Shown here piece by piece: positions 1 to 8,348 of a DNA stretch of 64,000 bases. The stretch covers positions 91,354 through 155,353 of the forward strand of contig JAIRVP010000032.1 of the NCBI GenBank assembly GCA_031253835.1. Direction: 5' to 3'. The DNA is from Burkholderia sp. GTDB taxonomy: Bacteria > Pseudomonadota > Gammaproteobacteria > Burkholderiales > Burkholderiaceae. Both the position numbers and the translations under genes were made by a program. Positions within the stretch are counted from its first letter, which is position 1. Every line of letters begins with the position of its first letter. Under the pieces are notes generated by a model, which was not told the origin of the DNA, did not search any database, and was given only the letters and a program-made list of their open reading frames with translations.

Positions 1-1062
1 CAAGACCTGATCAAGACCGCCGCCGCGACCGGCACCGGCCGCTCGCTGTACTACGGCAACCTGACGCTCACCACGGACCAGACCGGCACGAACGCATACC
101 GGATGCTCGATCCGAGCCGCGGCAGCGGCTCGGTCTACGACGGCCGTGGCCTGAGCTCGGACGATGTCGAGCAAGCGACCGACCTGCCGATCTTCACGAG
201 CAGCACGAACGTGTGGGGCAACAACACGACAACCGACCGGCAGACTGTCGCCGCCGATATCGACTATGGTCTGGCATTGACTTGGGACTACTACAAGACC
301 ACGCACAACCGAAACGGCATCTTCAACGACGGCCGCGGCGTGAAGAGTTACGCTCACGTGGTGTTCAACACCGGCAGCGGCACGACCGGCGCGAACGCGG
401 CATGGCTGTCGTCGCACGTGATGGTGTATGGCGACGGCGATCCGGGCACCCGCCTGCCGAAACCGGTCGTTTCGGTCGATGTCGCCGGGCACGAGATGAG
501 CCACGGCGTGACCGAGGCCACCGCCAACCTGAACTATTCGGGTGACGCGGGCGGCCTGAACGAATCGACGTCCGACATTTTCGGCACGCTCGTGAAGTAC
601 TACGCGAACAACCCGAACGATCCCGGCAACTACGTGATCGGCGCGCGCGTGGTGAGCGGCGGCCTGCGCAAGATGTACAAGCAGGATCTCGACGGGCGGT
701 CGTTCAGCTGTTACCCGTCCGGCGGCTTCTCGTGGTCGAATCCGCGCCACGATCCGCACTTCACGTCGGGTGTCGGCAACCGCTTCTTCTACCTGTTGTC
801 GGAAGGCCCGGCGGTGCCGTCGACCGACACCGGGCTGTCGAGGACGCAACTTGTCTGCAATGGCGACACGACCTTCAGCGGCCTGGGCCGCGAGAAGGCC
901 GGCAAGATCTGGTACCGGACGCTGACCGTGTACCTGAACGCCAACTCGAGCTACCCGAATGCGCGACGCGCGGCGATCCAGGCGGCAAACGACCTGTACG
1001 GCGCGAATTCGGCCGAAAGCGCAACGGTCGCACGTGCCTGGAGTGCGGTCGGGGTGAATTGA
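1..1062 (+). CDS. Secreted M4 zinc metalloprotease (ZmpA/ZmpB type), 3' part
   Basis: The reading frame is open from base 1, so the signal peptide, propeptide and start of the catalytic domain lie outside the window. The visible 353 residues hold the thermolysin-type zinc motif GHEMSHGVTE (bases about 487-516), in which the two His bind zinc and the Glu is catalytic. The downstream GGLNESTSDIFG stretch supplies the third zinc ligand (Glu). The C-terminal half has the usual M4 alpha-helical lobe with GREKAGKIWYRTL. Proteins of this family are exported as pre-pro-enzymes, mature by autocleavage and degrade host matrix and immune proteins; in Burkholderia they are quorum-sensing-regulated virulence factors. 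Whether this is ZmpA or ZmpB cannot be decided from the fragment. Confidence 0.93.
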   Translation, partial: QDLIKTAAATGTGRSLYYGNLTLTTDQTGTNAYRMLDPSRGSGSVYDGRGLSSDDVEQATDLPIFTSSTNVWGNNTTTDRQTVAADIDYGLALTWDYYKTTHNRNGIFNDGRGVKSYAHVVFNTGSGTTGANAAWLSSHVMVYGDGDPGTRLPKPVVSVDVAGHEMSHGVTEATANLNYSGDAGGLNESTSDIFGTLVKYYANNPNDPGNYVIGARVVSGGLRKMYKQDLDGRSFSCYPSGGFSWSNPRHDPHFTSGVGNRFFYLLSEGPAVPSTDTGLSRTQLVCNGDTTFSGLGREKAGKIWYRTLTVYLNANSSYPNARRAAIQAANDLYGANSAESATVARAWSAVGVN

Positions 1063-1183
1063 TCGCGCGTGTGCGAGCCTGTCGAACGCCCGGAGATCGC
1101 ATAGCAGTACTTCAGTACTTCGCTTCGGAGGCAAGCGACCCGAACGAGGTCACGCGACACTCAAGCGAATGACGGGTCTGTGT

Positions 1184-1218
1184 CGATCAACCGCCTGCGA
1201 TTTTCAGGCGGTTGATCG
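1184..1218. terminator. Perfect 14-bp stem-loop, likely terminator of the metalloprotease gene
   Basis: Bases 1184-1197 and 1205-1218 are perfect inverted complements (core ATCAACCGCCTG / CAGGCGGTTGAT) with a 7-base loop. It lies about 120 bases past the metalloprotease stop and before the end of the leftward pseudogene, so it could serve both strands. There is no long U-tract on either side. Confidence 0.55.
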
Positions 1219-1287
1219 GCAGACATGGCCTTCTCGCTGCAGGATTGCGGATTCGCGCAAGCGACACCGCCGGGCGATCGGCCTCGA

Positions 1288-1621
1288 TTATCCAAGCGCC
1301 CTTGCCGCCTGCTCCACGGCATCGTAGCGGTCCATCCTCATGCGCCCCAGTTGCGCCGTCACCGCCTGCAGGATATCGTGCGCGGCGCGCTCCGGCCGCC
1401 CGCTGTCGAACGCCGGCACCAGATCGCGCCACGACCGATGACACGCGCCGCTTGCCGCGCAGCAACCCTGCCGCGCCCGACAGCAGCGATCCCGGGCACA
1501 CCGACGTGACATCGCGCGCGCCCGCTGCCAGCCGGCGCAGCTCGCGCACGTATTCCGCATCGCCCATCGCCTCGATCACGCCGAGGCCACCGGGCACGCA
1601 CCGCTGAAGCGCGGTTCGCAT
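1288..1621 (-). pseudogene. Decayed DJ-1/PfpI family (isonitrile hydratase-like) gene
   Basis: Reading leftward from 1621, one frame gives CVPGGLGVIEAMGDAEY and then TSVCPGSLLSGAAGLLRGK. These match the nucleophile-elbow region of PfpI/InhA proteins, which usually read SVCTGSLLLGAAGLLRGK; the Thr after the catalytic Cys is Pro here. Near base 1445 the frame must shift by one base to continue as SWRDLVPAFDSGRPERA and run to a TAA at 1288. In intact relatives about 60 residues separate the WRDLLPAF and FDSGRPERA segments; here they are fused, so an internal stretch has been deleted. The N-terminal third is also missing: homology starts exactly at the stop codon of the FAD oxidoreductase. Truncation, frameshift and internal deletion together mark a pseudogene. 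Confidence 0.7.
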
Positions 1622-2982
1622 CACTTTTTCAGCGCCTTCTCTTCCCACCAGTCCCACGACTTCAGCGCCCGACGCGCGACCCTGCCGCCGAGATACGAGA
1701 GTGTGTCGCTCGTCATCGACAGCGACTTTCGGTTCACGATCCAGAAGTCCGTCAGTTCGGATTGCTTCCCCGCCAGCAGATCGGCGATGGTCCGGCCGTT
1801 CAGGTGCGTCAACGCGACGCCGTGACCGAAGCATCCGCCCGAGTAGATGATGCGTTCGTCGTCGATGAAGCTGATTTCGGGCGCCATGTCCATCGTGACC
1901 GAGACAGGGCCGCCCCATCGATAGTCGATGCGCGTGTGCTTCAGTTGCGGGTAGATCCATTTGAGGTGATCTTCGCAATGCTGCCAGGCCACCGGTGCGG
2001 ACACCTCTTCCGACGCCGCTGTCCGGTACGTGATCGCGTCACCGCCGCCCATGACGATCCGGCCGTCTGCGGTCGGCCTGAAGTAGTGCAGCATCTGCCG
2101 GTTGTCGCCGAAGGACTGCCTGCCATTCCAGCCGATGCTGTCCCATTGCGCGGCGCTCAACGGTTCGGTGACGACCTGATAGGTCCACAGCGGATACTGG
2201 CGCGAGCGCAGCCGTTCCGGGCCGGGAACCTCGCGCGAGTAGGCGTTGGTCGCGACGACCAGCTTGTCCGCCGTGATCTTGCCGTGCGGTGTCGTAACCA
2301 GGATCGCGGATGATGTCCTTTCCATGTTCGTGACCTGGGTCGTCTCGTACACGGACACACCGGCGGATTCCGCGAGGGATTTGAGCGCCCGCACCTGCTT
2401 GCAGGGATTGAGGTATCCCGTCTCGGACTCGTAGATGCCGCCCGCAAAGCGTTCCGAATGGAAGTCCTGCTGAAACTGCTCCGCGCTCCGCCACACCATG
2501 TCCTCGTCGATGCCCAGCTTCTGAAACAACGCGTAGGTCTTCTGCATCCGGCCCAGTTGCTGCTTCGTATACGTGGCTCGCACCAGCCCGCTGTGCCGGT
2601 ACTCCGACTGAAAGTCGTTTTCCTCGATCAGGCGCCGGGTATGGGCTACCGCGAGCTTCAGATAGCGATGGGCGTCGATCATCTTCTGCTTGCCCCAGCG
2701 CAGCAGGACCATCTCGGGTTCGAGGCCGAACATCTTCGTGCTGAACCCGGCATTGCGGCCGCTGGAACCGAAGCCGACGATGGCGGCCTCGAGCACGACG
2801 ACGCGTGCATTGGGGTGATCTTTCTTGAACTGCCATGCGGTGTTCAGCCCCGTGAAACCCCCGCCGATGATCGCTACGTCAACCTTGAGATCTTCCGTCA
2901 ATGGTGGATTCGGCGAGTACTCGCCATAGGCATGCTGCCAGAACGATCTGCTTTGCAGCATCGATGCTTGATCAAATGACAT
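1621..2982 (-). CDS. FAD-dependent oxidoreductase, DAO family (PuuB-like)
   Basis: A 453-aa protein with a dinucleotide-binding motif near the N-terminus (VDVAIIGGGFTGLNTAW, residues about 30-46), then the GSSGRNAGF segment typical of the D-amino-acid oxidase superfamily that includes gamma-glutamylputrescine oxidase. Near the C-terminus the GGCFGHGVALTH motif contacts FAD. Such enzymes oxidise amines or amino acids, giving an aldehyde or imine and hydrogen peroxide. The ATG at 2982 is chosen because upstream sequence in this frame is low-quality and the family starts about 30 residues before the GxGxxG motif. It is the third gene of a leftward run after the aldehyde dehydrogenase and an unknown protein, which suggests oxidation of an amine or amino aldehyde. 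The substrate is unknown. Confidence 0.88.
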   Translation of the reverse strand: MSFDQASMLQSRSFWQHAYGEYSPNPPLTEDLKVDVAIIGGGFTGLNTAWQFKKDHPNARVVVLEAAIVGFGSSGRNAGFSTKMFGLEPEMVLLRWGKQKMIDAHRYLKLAVAHTRRLIEENDFQSEYRHSGLVRATYTKQQLGRMQKTYALFQKLGIDEDMVWRSAEQFQQDFHSERFAGGIYESETGYLNPCKQVRALKSLAESAGVSVYETTQVTNMERTSSAILVTTPHGKITADKLVVATNAYSREVPGPERLRSRQYPLWTYQVVTEPLSAAQWDSIGWNGRQSFGDNRQMLHYFRPTADGRIVMGGGDAITYRTAASEEVSAPVAWQHCEDHLKWIYPQLKHTRIDYRWGGPVSVTMDMAPEISFIDDERIIYSGGCFGHGVALTHLNGRTIADLLAGKQSELTDFWIVNRKSLSMTSDTLSYLGGRVARRALKSWDWWEEKALKK

Positions 2983-3037
2983 AGTGATGTGTTCGCTTGA
3001 CGGGACCAGATTCCGGAGCAGCCCAGGTTGCCTCGAA

Positions 3038-3643
3038 TTACTTCGCTTGCGTCCATGCTCTTTCAAGCATGAACTTTCCGTCGTACTTGTTGAAAAACGA
3101 ATCGATCTTTCGTGCCAAAGCGGCATCCTGCCCGTCAAGCGACAGCCGCATCATCTCGATCTGCAGATCCTCCTGATCGACCATGTAATCCAGAAAATCC
3201 CTGGAATCCGATGGGCCGATATTTCTGAGCCTGCGCAATTCCTCGCAATAGACGACCGTTTTCGAGTAAACAAGCTTCAGGAACGGTCCCAGAAGACATT
3301 TCGGAACCGAGCCAAGCATCCACGCCTTGATCAGCGTGCCGGCCTTGGGCGTCACGTCGAGCCCCCATCGCGCTGCTGCTTGCCGATAAATCGGAACATT
3401 GAATTCTTCCAGCTTCAGGTAAGCCGCCCAAAGTGGCTGCCGCGGGTCTCCGTCAAGTCGATTCGCAAGGCGGCCGATGGCACGAATCGCAAATGCCCGG
3501 TTCTGGATTTCGCCTTTGAATCCTTTGGCAAAAGTACTGGCAATCATGGAAATATCCGCCTCACATAACGCATGCCTGGCTCGAATCAATTTATCCAGGC
3601 AGTATTTTTTTGATTCCCCAATCGAAAATCTGCGACGTGACAT
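3038..3643 (-). CDS. Protein of unknown function (201 aa) in amine-oxidation operon
   Basis: I do not recognise this family. The protein is predicted mostly helical, rich in Arg, Lys, Leu and Glu, with no signal peptide and no convincing transmembrane segment. It has a hydrophobic middle part (GSVPKCLLGPFLKLVYSK) and an acidic YMVDQEDLQIEMM stretch near the C-terminus. Its ATG (3643) overlaps the aldehyde dehydrogenase stop codon (TGATG), so it is probably translationally coupled to that gene. The FAD oxidoreductase begins about 55 bases after its end. A GTG immediately before the ATG is an alternative start. Its fixed place between two oxidation enzymes suggests a role in the same pathway, but nothing in the sequence names a reaction. 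It has very few His, so a di-iron oxidase is unlikely. Confidence 0.75.
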   Translation of the reverse strand: MSRRRFSIGESKKYCLDKLIRARHALCEADISMIASTFAKGFKGEIQNRAFAIRAIGRLANRLDGDPRQPLWAAYLKLEEFNVPIYRQAAARWGLDVTPKAGTLIKAWMLGSVPKCLLGPFLKLVYSKTVVYCEELRRLRNIGPSDSRDFLDYMVDQEDLQIEMMRLSLDGQDAALARKIDSFFNKYDGKFMLERAWTQAK

Positions 3644-5106
3644 CACGGCAGTTTCGACTTACTTCGTGCGGGCAGTCTGTCCTCGAACGCCTTGATGGCC
3701 GCGGCAATCGCTCCGTCGAGATAGCCCTGCATCGGCGCCGACACCAACGCGTCGCCCACCAGTGGATTCGCGACGCCGTCGGGGCGCGTGACCGTGGCCA
3801 CCGAGCGGCGATGCGTGAACGTATCGAATCCCGCCTTGCCGTGATAAGCGCCCGAGCCGGAATTTCCGATTCCACCGAACGGCGCGCCAGGAAGCAGTGC
3901 ATGCAACAACCCGTCGTTGCGCGTGACCCCGCCACTCGTCGTGCGATCCAGGAAGCGCCGGAAATCCGCACCGTCGTCGCCGTACCAGTACGCGGCCAGC
4001 GGCGCGGGGCGTGCCGTGATGTAATCGATGGCCTCCTGCAGATCGTCGTAGCCATACACGACGAGCACCGGGCCGAATACTTCTTCGTCGGTTATCTCGG
4101 CCGACGCGGGAACATCGACCAGGACGGTCGGCGGAATCTTGCGCGACGCCCGATCCGGTAGCCGCGCAGCCTCGCCTTCCGGCGCCGCCACATATTGCTT
4201 GGCGCCCTTCGCGGTCGCATCGGTCACGAGGCCGACGATCCGGTCGAAATTTCGCTCGTTGACGATGGAAACGACGGCCGGATTATCCAGGCAGGAGCCA
4301 AATATCGAGTTGTACTGAGCAATCAGCTTGTCAACGAACCCGGTAACGATGCCTCTGGGTACCCAGACATAGTCCGGACACAGGCAAACCTGCCCCCCGT
4401 TCACGACGCGCGTGGCCGCAATTCTGCTTGCGGCCAGATCCAGGTCCGCATCGGGCGCGACGACGACCGGATTCTTGCCGCCCAACTCGGTTGTCACGGG
4501 AACGAGGTTCTTGGCCGCTTCCTGCGCGACGATCGAACCGATCTTGGGCGAGCCGGTGAAGAAGAGATGGTCGAACCGCAGCGCGGAGAAGGACTGCGAC
4601 GTCGACAGGTCACCGTGGATGAAGGCCACCTCCGCCTCATCAAACGTGTCCGAGATGATTTTCGCGAGCACGCGCCCGGTTTCGACCTGATATTCCGGGA
4701 AATTCATCATGACGCGATTCCCCGCGGCGAGCGCGCTCAAGGCCGGCTCGAACGTGAGCGTCACCGGAAAATTCCATGCACCCATCACGCCAACGACGCC
4801 CTTGGGCTTCTGCTGAATGAAGCCCCCGGGGATTGCTTCAGGTTCCATCCACTTCTCGATGTTGTCGAGCGTGTGGAGAATGTCTTCGGACCACGGCAGC
4901 GCTTCGAGCGCCTTGCTCAGTTCGGGCGGGCGGTTGCCGTAGTCGGCGCTGAGGGCATCCGCAATCGCATCGAAGCTGGAAAGAATGGCAATCGCGAGCC
5001 GCCCCACCCGCGACTTTCGCACCTCCGCGGACGCCCCGCCCTCGGCAACGAATGCCGCTCGCTGAACGTCGAGAATGCGTTCCAGCGCTGCCTTTTCAAC
5101 CGTCAT
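3643..5106 (-). CDS. Aldehyde dehydrogenase (coniferyl-aldehyde dehydrogenase-like)
   Basis: A 487-aa NAD(P)-dependent aldehyde dehydrogenase. Visible landmarks are the substrate tunnel motif GAWNFPVTLTFEP, the coenzyme loop FFTGSPKIGSIV, the catalytic-base motif TTELGGKNP (Glu) and the nucleophile region NGGQVCLCPDYVWV (catalytic Cys), followed by EEVFGPVLVVYGY. The short N-terminus and the GGFIQQKPKGVVGVMGAWNFP pattern fit the coniferyl/long-chain aldehyde branch. The expected role is oxidation of the aldehyde made by the neighbouring amine-oxidising flavoenzymes. It is the first gene of the leftward operon and faces a divergent flavin amine oxidase across a 685-base intergenic region. The ATG at 5106 follows a GGGAA stretch. 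Confidence 0.9.
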   Translation of the reverse strand: MTVEKAALERILDVQRAAFVAEGGASAEVRKSRVGRLAIAILSSFDAIADALSADYGNRPPELSKALEALPWSEDILHTLDNIEKWMEPEAIPGGFIQQKPKGVVGVMGAWNFPVTLTFEPALSALAAGNRVMMNFPEYQVETGRVLAKIISDTFDEAEVAFIHGDLSTSQSFSALRFDHLFFTGSPKIGSIVAQEAAKNLVPVTTELGGKNPVVVAPDADLDLAASRIAATRVVNGGQVCLCPDYVWVPRGIVTGFVDKLIAQYNSIFGSCLDNPAVVSIVNERNFDRIVGLVTDATAKGAKQYVAAPEGEAARLPDRASRKIPPTVLVDVPASAEITDEEVFGPVLVVYGYDDLQEAIDYITARPAPLAAYWYGDDGADFRRFLDRTTSGGVTRNDGLLHALLPGAPFGGIGNSGSGAYHGKAGFDTFTHRRSVATVTRPDGVANPLVGDALVSAPMQGYLDGAIAAAIKAFEDRLPARSKSKLP

Positions 5107-5251
5107 GGTAGTTCCCTTTCAAAATGAAGCGCCGGATGCGCGCCCCATGGCCATCCACTGCGCGATCGCGTTCCGAGGCCATGCGCCAACCCTGTCGATC
5201 GCACGTCCCGCTCTCGGCCGAATCGGTACGCCATCTCGTCAGGTCGACGAT

Positions 5252-5273
5252 AATTATGTCATATGACCTAATT
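5252..5273. promoter_or_regulatory. 22-bp near-perfect palindrome, operator candidate
   Basis: AATTATGTCAT / ATGACCTAATT form an inverted repeat centred at 5262/5263 with only one mismatched pair. It contains GTCATATGACCTA (5258-5270), which recurs with two changes at 5561. It lies about 145 bases upstream of the aldehyde dehydrogenase start, in an AT-rich patch within GC-rich DNA. It is a plausible site for a dimeric repressor or activator of the amine cluster; the regulator is not encoded nearby. Confidence 0.5.
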
Positions 5274-5560
5274 CGCGTTATACAACACAATCCGGAGTGG
5301 TGCAACCTGGATCGCTGTTGCACTGCGAGAAGCGATCCGGAGTCCGAAGGCCGGGAAGGCCGATGCACCAACGCTCGAGCACGCGAAATGCGGTGATAAT
5401 TACCGACAAACCGGCCAGACATGGCAATATTGAGACGAAAGCCACGCCAGACACCAGGTATCGATGCGCCATCCGAGGCGATTGCCTGGAAAGTATGTGA
5501 CAAGCACTTTTTGCCTGCCGAACCCCTGGCGCCGATCTATCCCGGGGCTTGCAAAATTCG

Positions 5561-5573
5561 GTCATTCGACCTA
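5561..5573. promoter_or_regulatory. Second copy of the GTCATNNGACCTA motif
   Basis: GTCATTCGACCTA differs from the 5258-5270 site only in the two central bases and has the same orientation. It lies about 220 bases before the flavin amine oxidase start. Two copies in one divergent intergenic region suggest a shared regulator. The rest of 5107-5791 shows no credible gene. Confidence 0.4.
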
Positions 5574-5791
5574 TAACAATGCATTCCAGCATCTTGAGTC
5601 GTCGCCCGACGCATCGCGCCACGTGGCAACCTCGTGCGCCGGCGTGGGGCGATAGCACGCCACGAGCACCATCGGCGTCGGCGTCGTATCGACACCGGGA
5701 TAGAGGATCGATTGAATTGAAGTCGGCTGCGTGGAACGATGGAAACGTCGTACCCCGGCGCGGCAGACATCGTCACCAGGAGAGGGAAACC

Positions 5792-7159
5792 ATGGCAACC
5801 ATTGACCAGTCGGCCAACCACGAATCAGATGTCCTGATTATCGGCGCGGGCCTCTCGGGCATGAAGGCCGCGCTCGAGCTCCGGAACGCCGGGAAGCGCG
5901 TCCTGATTCTCGAGGCACGCGACCGGGTCGGCGGGCGATCGATGCCGGGAGAGGTCGGCGGCCAGACGGTCGACTTCGGCGGCCAATGGGTCGGCGCGTC
6001 GCAGAAGCTGTTGCGGGAGCAAGCGACGGCGCTCGGCGTGCCGATGTACAGCCAATATACGAAGGGCAACAGCCTCGTCAATATCGACGGCAAGGTTCAC
6101 GCGTATTCCAGCACGCCGAAGCTGCCGTTCCTGTCGACGCTGGAGCTTGGCCTGACCTTGCATCGGTGGAAGCGCGACATGCAGACGCTTCCCGCCGGCG
6201 CGCCGTGGCTGGCGGAGAATGCGCTCCAGTGGGATGCAATGTCGATCGAGGTATGGATCGACCAGCACGTGGACACCAGCGCTGCGCGCGACTTTGCCCG
6301 CCTCGTCACGAGCGCGATCACCTGCACCGAGACGCTGCATGTGTCGTACCTGTTCTTCCTCGAATGCCTGCGACAGGGCGGCGGCCTGGAAACGATGATG
6401 GGTGTCGAAGGAGGCGCTCAGCAGGACAAGTTCCTCGGGGGCGCGTGGCAGGTCCCGAAAAGAATGGCAGACCGCCTCGACGGGTGCATCGTCCTTGGCA
6501 CACCGGTGAGCACGATCGAACAGGATGCGAACGGCGTTCGTGCGATATGCCCGCAACGCACATACGAGGCGAAATATGCGATCGTCACCGCCCCGCCCGC
6601 GCTCGCCTCCCGCATCCGGTTCACGCCGCCGCTACCCGTCAAACGCGCAGGACTGCTGCAACGAATGCAGATGGGTGCCGTCATCAAGATGCACGTTGCG
6701 TACCCAACCCCGTTCTGGCGCCGCCGCGGGCTCAATGGCTCGGTCGCCAGCGTCGGCCGTCATCTGGGTTTCGTGTTCGACCAGTCGCCGGCGGATGAAA
6801 GTGTCGGCGTGCTGGTGGGCCTGATCGAAGGAAACCACGCGCTCGAACTGAGCGGGCTCGGCAAGGACGCGCGCCGCGAGCATGTCATTGCCGATCTCGT
6901 GCATTACTTCGGCGACGACGCGGCGGCCCCGCTCGACTATGCCGACCACGACTGGACGACGGACGAATGGGCGCTCGGCGGATACGCATCCCATATGCCG
7001 CCCGGGGTCCTGACCTCGTACGGTGACAGTATTCGCGAACCGTTCGGCCGGATTCATTGGGCCGGCACCGAGACGGCGACGGAGTGCATCGGCTACTTCG
7101 AGGGTGCGCTGGAATCCGGGATCCGGGCAGCCGATGAGGTGCTCGACGCCTTGCGCTGA
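5792..7159 (+). CDS. Flavin-containing amine oxidase
   Basis: A 455-aa member of the monoamine oxidase superfamily. The N-terminus has the FAD-binding fingerprint DVLIIGAGLSGMKAALEL followed by LEARDRVGGRS and the GGQWVG loop. The C-terminus has IHWAGTETATECIGYFEGAL, the segment that closes over the flavin. The reaction expected of the family is oxidative deamination of an amine to an aldehyde with release of ammonia and peroxide. The ATG at 5792 is preceded by AGGAGAG at ideal spacing; the longer upstream open frame lacks coding character. Its divergent partner encodes an aldehyde dehydrogenase, so the aldehyde product is probably oxidised to the acid. The amine substrate cannot be read from the sequence. 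Confidence 0.9.
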   Translation: MATIDQSANHESDVLIIGAGLSGMKAALELRNAGKRVLILEARDRVGGRSMPGEVGGQTVDFGGQWVGASQKLLREQATALGVPMYSQYTKGNSLVNIDGKVHAYSSTPKLPFLSTLELGLTLHRWKRDMQTLPAGAPWLAENALQWDAMSIEVWIDQHVDTSAARDFARLVTSAITCTETLHVSYLFFLECLRQGGGLETMMGVEGGAQQDKFLGGAWQVPKRMADRLDGCIVLGTPVSTIEQDANGVRAICPQRTYEAKYAIVTAPPALASRIRFTPPLPVKRAGLLQRMQMGAVIKMHVAYPTPFWRRRGLNGSVASVGRHLGFVFDQSPADESVGVLVGLIEGNHALELSGLGKDARREHVIADLVHYFGDDAAAPLDYADHDWTTDEWALGGYASHMPPGVLTSYGDSIREPFGRIHWAGTETATECIGYFEGALESGIRAADEVLDALR

Positions 7160-7325
7160 TCCGTCAGCCGGCATTCCGGCATCGTTCGGGTTCATCCCGT
7201 GCCGGCGACGTACCGACAACGCGTTATATTCTCGTCCGGGACAGAACGACGCGCTCGCATCCGCGGAAGACTCCCGCCGTCGCCGCATGCTCCGCCGCGT
7301 TACCTCACCCAGCGAGAACGAAAAG

Positions 7326-8168
7326 ATGGACCACGCGCAATACTTCAACCAGAGCTCGATCCAGGCCGCGAATCTTCGTCTGCACTACCTGTCGCAGTTA
7401 CTGCGCGAGCAAACGGGATCGATCGTCCAGTACGGCATCCTGCGCGGCTATCCCATCGGCTTCAGTCACTGGGCGGAGGTCGCGGTCGGCGGCTACCTGC
7501 TCGGCACCTATGAAATCGCCGTATGCGCGATCCTCGAAGCGCTCGGGTCACCCGACAAGGTGCTGGTCGACCTCGGGGCCGCCGACGGGATCTTCGGCAT
7601 CGGCCTGGTGCGGAACAACGTCTTTGCCCGCAGCCTGTGCTTCGAGATGGACGACCAGCGCCGCCAGGCCATCCAGCACCGCGCCGCGGAGATGGGGCTG
7701 GCGGATCGCGTCGCGGTCCACGGCAAGGCCGATCGCAACCTGCCGGCAATCCTGTCGGAGCAAGGCGGCGCTCCGGCTGAACGCGTCATCCTGTGCGATA
7801 TCGAGGGCGCCGAGTTCGACCTGTTCGACGACACGCTGCTGGAACAGCTTTCCGGCAGCCACATGATCATCGAAATCCACGACTTTCTGCTGTCCGACCC
7901 GGAACAAGCTGCGCGCGCATTCGACGAATTGAGCCAGCGCGCGAGCCGGCACTTCCACGTGTACGAGATCCGTGACGGCTTGCGGGACATTCGCAATATC
8001 CCGTTGCTGCGCTACTGGTCGGACTGGGATGCATGGCTGATGTGCGTCGAGGCGCGTTACCGGATGATGCGATGGCTCTGGCTCGAGCCGAAGAGCCAGC
8101 CGCGGCGTTCCGACCAGGACATCGATCGCCTGATCCTCGACTACCAACGCCGGATCTTTGCTGCCTGA
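7326..8168 (+). CDS. SAM-dependent methyltransferase, FkbM-like
   Basis: A 280-aa protein with a Rossmann methyltransferase core: VLVDLGAADGIFGIGLVRN (motif I, residues about 78-96), an acidic residue at the end of the next strand (CFEMDD), and ERVILCDIEGAEFDLFD. The last matches the DIEGAE/DVEG motif of FkbM-family methyltransferases. It ends with a basic helical tail. FkbM-type enzymes often O-methylate sugars or natural products. It precedes two leftward glycosyltransferase-like genes, and together they could modify a surface glycan or glycoprotein; that is inference from context. The ATG at 7326 is the first start consistent with the domain. Confidence 0.75.
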   Translation: MDHAQYFNQSSIQAANLRLHYLSQLLREQTGSIVQYGILRGYPIGFSHWAEVAVGGYLLGTYEIAVCAILEALGSPDKVLVDLGAADGIFGIGLVRNNVFARSLCFEMDDQRRQAIQHRAAEMGLADRVAVHGKADRNLPAILSEQGGAPAERVILCDIEGAEFDLFDDTLLEQLSGSHMIIEIHDFLLSDPEQAARAFDELSQRASRHFHVYEIRDGLRDIRNIPLLRYWSDWDAWLMCVEARYRMMRWLWLEPKSQPRRSDQDIDRLILDYQRRIFAA

Positions 8169-8348
8169 CGAATCCGCGCGGCACGAATCGGCACCGCGTA
8201 TCCGGCGAACGCGACGCGTCCGTCATGCGCGGCGATAACGGGGAGACCGGATTTTGAATCAGTCCGGCTGCGTTTGTTGCGCGCACAATCGATTGCCAGG
8301 AATCAATCTCGCCAAAATTGTGGCCATGCGATAGCAGGGCGAATCAAT

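Noticed and set aside
1106..1121. AGTACTTC repeated twice in tandem after the metalloprotease
   Set aside because: Only two 8-base copies, with no link to a gene or secondary structure; likely chance.
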